Source: JBJKPP01 sp046706145
GTDB lineage: Bacteria; Bacteroidota; Ignavibacteria; Ignavibacteriales; Ignavibacteriaceae
Assembly (NCBI GenBank): GCA_046706145.1
Contig: JBJKPP010000267.1
Coordinates: 1-10,609 of the forward strand
Reading direction: 5' to 3'
Length of the DNA: 10,609 bases
Shown here: positions 7,671 through 10,609 of the stretch, one piece after another
How positions within the stretch are numbered: position 1 is the first letter of the stretch
Layout of the letters: each line of letters opens with the position of its first letter
Notes under the pieces: generated by a model
The model's input: the letters and a program-made list of their open reading frames with translations, nothing else
Told to the model about the DNA's origin: nothing
The model's database searches: none
Made by a program: the position numbers and the translations under genes

Positions 7671-7986
7671 TTATTGCTGACCTGTCTCGCGTCTAAATTT
7701 AACTGGAATCATAACTTTAACATTTACAGGTTTACCACGCTGCTTGCCTGGCGTAAACTTAGTCTCCATTACTGCTTTAATGGCGGCGTCATTCAATCCA
7801 CCGGCAATTCCTTTTACAACTTCAACCTTTACAACGTCACCTTCTTTCATGTACTTTTGGTACATTTTTTTCAATAGTTATGGATACAACCTTTATTCCA
7901 AATTTGTTATTTTCTTTATAAGTTAAATTTAAGTTTTTGTAATTGGGGATGTGGGTAATCTTTTCTAATCGTTGAAAAACTAGAAT
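7671..7986 (-). pseudogene. TonB C-terminal domain remnant (5'-truncated, frameshifted)
   Basis: Residues encoded by 7671-~7850 read as the second half of a TonB C-terminal domain: GDVVKVEVVKGIAGG, LNDAAIKAVMETKFTPG, KQRGKPVNVKVMIPVKFR. GxxDAA, TKF-x-PG-x-QRGKPV and the closing beta strand are all recognisable. The family couples the proton-motive force to outer-membrane TonB-dependent transporters. The usual TM anchor, Pro-rich linker and first half of the domain are missing. The frame extends only to a TTG at 7872-7874. Another frame is open from 7986 to 7840 and would join it if the A7 run (T7 at 7865-7871 on the plus strand) were one base shorter, but it has no ATG, GTG or TTG start and ends at TAA 7987-7989. 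I infer a decayed gene; a small expressed peptide from TTG 7874 is an unlikely alternative. Confidence 0.65.
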
Positions 7987-8044
7987 TTAGCTTTCTCAAT
8001 AATGAGAAGTTAAAGATTGTGAAATCTAAATATCAGAGGCCTTT
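7987..8044 (+). promoter_or_regulatory. 5' region of the mutase gene with a small hairpin and Shine-Dalgarno
   Basis: TTCTCA (7993-7998) and TGAGAA (8003-8008) form a perfect 6-bp stem with a 4-nt loop, about 40 bases before the mutase ATG. AGAGG (8034-8038) is a reasonable ribosome binding site six bases before ATG 8045. A -35-like TTGAAA at 7972-7977 has no good -10 partner. The hairpin could be an operator half-site pair or chance. No cobalamin-riboswitch-like structure was seen. Confidence 0.35.
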
Positions 8045-9727
8045 ATGAGTTTGGTAAATCATATGTACAGTTCAATAAAAGAGGAGCTGTTGAAATGGAA
8101 GGAAAAGATTTACAACAAATTTATAGGCAAAAACCCAGAAAGGAAAAATGAATTTACAACGGCTTCATTTTCAAAAGTTTTACCTTTATACGTTCCAGAA
8201 AAAAATAGTGGGGAAGAATACTTAGAGAACTTAGGCTTCCCCGGAGAATATCCATTTACGCGTGGAATTTATCCCACTATGTATAGAGGAAAATTATGGA
8301 CTATGAGGCAATACGCAGGATTTGGAACTGCAAAAGAATCTAATGAAAGATATAGATATTTGCTTGAACAAGGACAGTCTGGGCTTTCAGTTGCGTTTGA
8401 TTTGCCAACGCAAATAGGATACGACAGCGATGACCCGCTTTCTTACGGAGAGGTTGGCAAAGTAGGAGTTGCTATTGATACTCTTGCAGATATGGAAATT
8501 CTGTTTGATAAAATTCCTCTTGATAAAGTATCGACATCCATGACAATAAATGCGCCTGCTTCTGTTCTACTTGCTATGTATATTGCTGTTGCGGAAAAAC
8601 AGGGTGTTCCGAAAAATAAAATAAGCGGGACTATTCAAAATGATATTTTGAAGGAATACATTGCAAGAGGAACCTACATATTTCCTCCAAAGCCATCAAT
8701 GAGATTAATAACAAATATATTTGGGTATTGCGAAAAAGAAGTTCCCAAATGGAATACGATTTCTATATCCGGTTATCATATCAGAGAAGCAGGCTCTACT
8801 GCTGCCCAGGAAGTTGGATTTACTTTGGCCAACGGAATTGCATATGTTGGAACAGCAATAAAAGCAGGTTTAAATGTAGATGATTTTGCCAAAAGGCTAT
8901 CATTCTTTTTCAATGCGCATAATGATTTGCTCGAAGAAGTTGCAAAATATCGTGCTGCCAGGCGTCTGTGGGCAAAGATTATGAAAGAAAGATTTAATGC
9001 CCAAGATCCGAAATCAATGATGCTGCGGTTTCATTGCCAAACTGCTGGCTCCAGTCTTACAGCGCAGCAGGTTGACAATAATGTAGTAAGAGTAACTATC
9101 CAAACTTTAGCTGCTATTTTAGGTGGTGCACAAAGTCTTCATACAAATTCAAAAGATGAGGCTCTCGCTTTGCCAACCGAAGACTCTGTAAGGCTTGCCT
9201 TAAGAACTCAACAGATCGTTGCTCACGAAAGCGGTATTACCAATACAATTGATCCGCTAGCGGGCTCATATTTTGTTGAGGACTTAACCGACAAGATTGA
9301 ACAGGAGGCCTCTGATTATATTGAGAAGATAGATAGTATGGGCGGAATGATAGAAGCAATTCAGTCAGGATATGTTCAGAAGGAGATTCAAGAAGCGGCC
9401 TACCGTTTTGAAAAAGAAGTTGAGTCGGGTGATAGAGTAGTTGTGGGCGTTAACAAATTTCAGATTGAAGAAAATGATTATAAAGACATTCTGAAAATAG
9501 ATATGCGGATTCAGGATGAACAGATTAGATTTTTAAAGAAAGTAAGAGCTGAGAGAAACAACTCTGAAACTGCGGCAAAACTAAACGAATTGAAAGAAGT
9601 AGCTAAAGGAGAAACGAATCTAATGCCCTACATTTTGAACGCTGTTAAATCTTATGCCAGCGTTGGAGAAATTTGTAATACCTTGCGTGTTGTTTATGGG
9701 GAATATAAGGAACAAGTTTTTGTTTAG
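8045..9727 (+). CDS. Methylmalonyl-CoA mutase, large (catalytic barrel) subunit of the split type
   Basis: 560 aa. It interconverts methylmalonyl-CoA and succinyl-CoA by a radical mechanism with adenosylcobalamin. The TIM-barrel motifs are clear: TMYRGKLWTMRQYAGFGTA (78-96), SVAFDLPTQIGYDSDDP (115-131), SMTINAPA (165-172), GTIQNDILKEY (195-205), SISGYHIREAGSTAAQE (240-256), and FHCQTAGSSLTAQQ in the second half. Tyr90 (RQYAGF) and Arg220 (PSMRL) match Tyr89 and Arg207 of the Propionibacterium enzyme. Isobutyryl-CoA mutases have Phe and Gln there, so methylmalonyl-CoA is the likely substrate. His245 matches His244. The protein ends after the barrel and linker, with no DxHxxG cobalamin-binding domain, so a separate small subunit must be supplied from outside the window. 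It starts after AGAGG and is followed by epimerase 18 bp later. Confidence 0.95.
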   Translation: MSLVNHMYSSIKEELLKWKEKIYNKFIGKNPERKNEFTTASFSKVLPLYVPEKNSGEEYLENLGFPGEYPFTRGIYPTMYRGKLWTMRQYAGFGTAKESNERYRYLLEQGQSGLSVAFDLPTQIGYDSDDPLSYGEVGKVGVAIDTLADMEILFDKIPLDKVSTSMTINAPASVLLAMYIAVAEKQGVPKNKISGTIQNDILKEYIARGTYIFPPKPSMRLITNIFGYCEKEVPKWNTISISGYHIREAGSTAAQEVGFTLANGIAYVGTAIKAGLNVDDFAKRLSFFFNAHNDLLEEVAKYRAARRLWAKIMKERFNAQDPKSMMLRFHCQTAGSSLTAQQVDNNVVRVTIQTLAAILGGAQSLHTNSKDEALALPTEDSVRLALRTQQIVAHESGITNTIDPLAGSYFVEDLTDKIEQEASDYIEKIDSMGGMIEAIQSGYVQKEIQEAAYRFEKEVESGDRVVVGVNKFQIEENDYKDILKIDMRIQDEQIRFLKKVRAERNNSETAAKLNELKEVAKGETNLMPYILNAVKSYASVGEICNTLRVVYGEYKEQVFV

Positions 9728-9745
9728 ACATCGGAAAGAGGAATG

Positions 9746-10150
9746 ATGAGTATTAAAAAAATAGAGCACATCGGAATAGCGGTCAAAAATCTGAAAGAGT
9801 CGTTAAGATTTTATGAAGAAGTACTTGGACTTAAATGTTATAGAATTGAAGAGGTAGAAGATCAAAAAGTTAAAACTGCTTTCCTTAAGGTAGGAGAAAC
9901 AAAGATAGAACTTCTCGAATCTACTGATCCGGAAGGGCCCATAGCAAAATTTATTGATAAGAGAGGAGAAGGCATTCATCATCTGGCTTTTGCTGTTGAT
10001 GATGTAAATAAATCTTTGAAACAAATGGAACAGAAAGATGTTAAACTTATCGATAATAGTTCTAGAAAAGGAGCGGAGGAATTACAGATTGCGTTTCTTC
10101 ATCCTAAATCAACTTCTGGAGTTTTAATCGAATTATGTCAACAAAAATAG
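9746..10150 (+). CDS. mce: Methylmalonyl-CoA epimerase
   Basis: 134 aa, the normal length for the vicinal-oxygen-chelate (glyoxalase fold) epimerase that interconverts (R)- and (S)-methylmalonyl-CoA in the cytosol. Seen: the opening IEHIGIAVKNLKESLRFYEE with metal-ligand His8, KIELLES with Glu55, GEGIHHLAFAVDD with the His78-His79 pair, and GVLIELC with Glu129. These are the four metal-ligand positions of the family. It directly follows the mutase subunit, so the two enzymes act in sequence in propionyl-CoA/succinyl-CoA metabolism. Two ATGs are adjacent (9743 and 9746). The purine-rich GGAAAGAGG ends at 9741, leaving one base before the first ATG and four before the second, so I favour 9746; the difference is one residue. 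Confidence 0.95.
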   Translation: MSIKKIEHIGIAVKNLKESLRFYEEVLGLKCYRIEEVEDQKVKTAFLKVGETKIELLESTDPEGPIAKFIDKRGEGIHHLAFAVDDVNKSLKQMEQKDVKLIDNSSRKGAEELQIAFLHPKSTSGVLIELCQQK

Positions 10151-10179
10151 TATTAAAAACTTAAGAAATTTTAACTCTC

Positions 10180-10609
10180 ATGTCACACTTTACCATAGAT
10201 TTTTCACTTTTGAACAAATTTCAGGATGTCTGTTTTGTTATATCGGAAGATGGAGACGTGCTGGATTCTAATGATGCCGGCTTACGTATTTTGAATGTAA
10301 AAAGAAACGATATGGCAGGGATTAATCTTTATGATTTTATAGATCCAAGAGCAAACAGTAAAACTATAGCCACTTTTACAAAACTGATAGAAAACAGTGC
10401 AGCAGGAAATCTGACTTTAACCTTTTCCAACAACAACGTATCTATGGATCTTGAAATATTTGTTACCCCTTTTGATAGAAGTAGCAAAGAAGAGTCTAAA
10501 AAGTTTTTTATAATTGCAAGGAATGTTACAGAAGAGAAAGAGAAAGAGGTTGAGCTTTTAAGATTTTATAATGTCGTGGAAAGGTCGATATTTCCTATCC
10601 AGATTGTTA
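10180..10609 (+). CDS. PAS-domain protein, N-terminal part (probable sensor kinase or other signalling protein; cut by window edge)
   Basis: 143 residues are visible with no stop before the right edge. Residues ~8-113 read as a PAS domain: FQDVCFVISEDGDVLDSNDA, then a helix and INLYDFIDP, and a closing strand FFIIARNVTEEKEKE that leads into the usual coiled helix. VELLRFYNVVERSIFPIQIV then looks like the start of a second PAS domain. No signal peptide or membrane helix is seen, so sensing would be cytosolic. The output module (histidine kinase, GGDEF, HTH or other) lies outside. An in-frame TAA at 10162-10164 makes ATG 10180 the first possible start. It has no evident Shine-Dalgarno and lies 29 bp after the epimerase, so co-transcription is possible but not shown. 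Confidence 0.8.
   Translation, partial: MSHFTIDFSLLNKFQDVCFVISEDGDVLDSNDAGLRILNVKRNDMAGINLYDFIDPRANSKTIATFTKLIENSAAGNLTLTFSNNNVSMDLEIFVTPFDRSSKEESKKFFIIARNVTEEKEKEVELLRFYNVVERSIFPIQIV

Noticed and set aside
7878..8044. Possible cobalamin riboswitch upstream of the B12-dependent mutase
   Set aside because: The leader is short, very AT-rich and lacks any B12-box-like or multi-helix structure; only a 6-bp hairpin is present.

Overview
This is an AT-rich window with compact, mostly operonic bacterial genes. The fused NagZ/beta-lactamase-like architecture, a TonB C-terminal remnant, the split methylmalonyl-CoA mutase and the base composition suggest a member of the Bacteroidota/Chlorobi/Ignavibacteriota group. 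That placement is an inference from protein style; the window holds no rRNA or other phylogenetic marker.

Left part (1-5776, minus strand): four closely packed genes, read from right to left. They are a BadF/BadG-type amino-sugar kinase, an AmpG-like MFS permease (8-bp overlap with the kinase), an exported serine beta-lactamase-family hydrolase (8-bp gap, with its Shine-Dalgarno overlapping the permease stop), and a cytosolic GH3 NagZ-type beta-N-acetylglucosaminidase carrying an extra C-terminal beta-lactamase-like domain (23-bp gap; its 3' end lies beyond the left edge). Together they look like a muropeptide salvage operon: trim wall fragments outside, import them, cleave GlcNAc from (anhydro)MurNAc, and phosphorylate the freed sugar. 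The main surprise is that the beta-lactamase-like domain fused to NagZ keeps the fold's sequence framework but has lost the nucleophile Ser, the general-base Lys and the Tyr of the second motif. The free-standing hydrolase encoded just upstream keeps all of them.

Middle (5777-8044): a divergent intergenic region of about 130 bp leads rightward to a stand-alone PLP enzyme of the class V aminotransferase/cysteine desulfurase fold (5909-7426). A 618-bp stretch without an intact gene follows. It holds a perfect-loop hairpin and, on the minus strand, a decayed TonB C-terminal domain gene without a start codon or N-terminal part.

Right part (8045-10609, plus strand): the catalytic (large) subunit of a split adenosylcobalamin-dependent methylmalonyl-CoA mutase, then methylmalonyl-CoA epimerase 18 bp later. 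These are two steps of propionyl-CoA/succinyl-CoA interconversion. After a 29-bp gap comes the start of a PAS-domain signalling protein cut by the right edge. The B12-binding small subunit is not in the window. I found no tRNA, rRNA, CRISPR array or insertion sequence.
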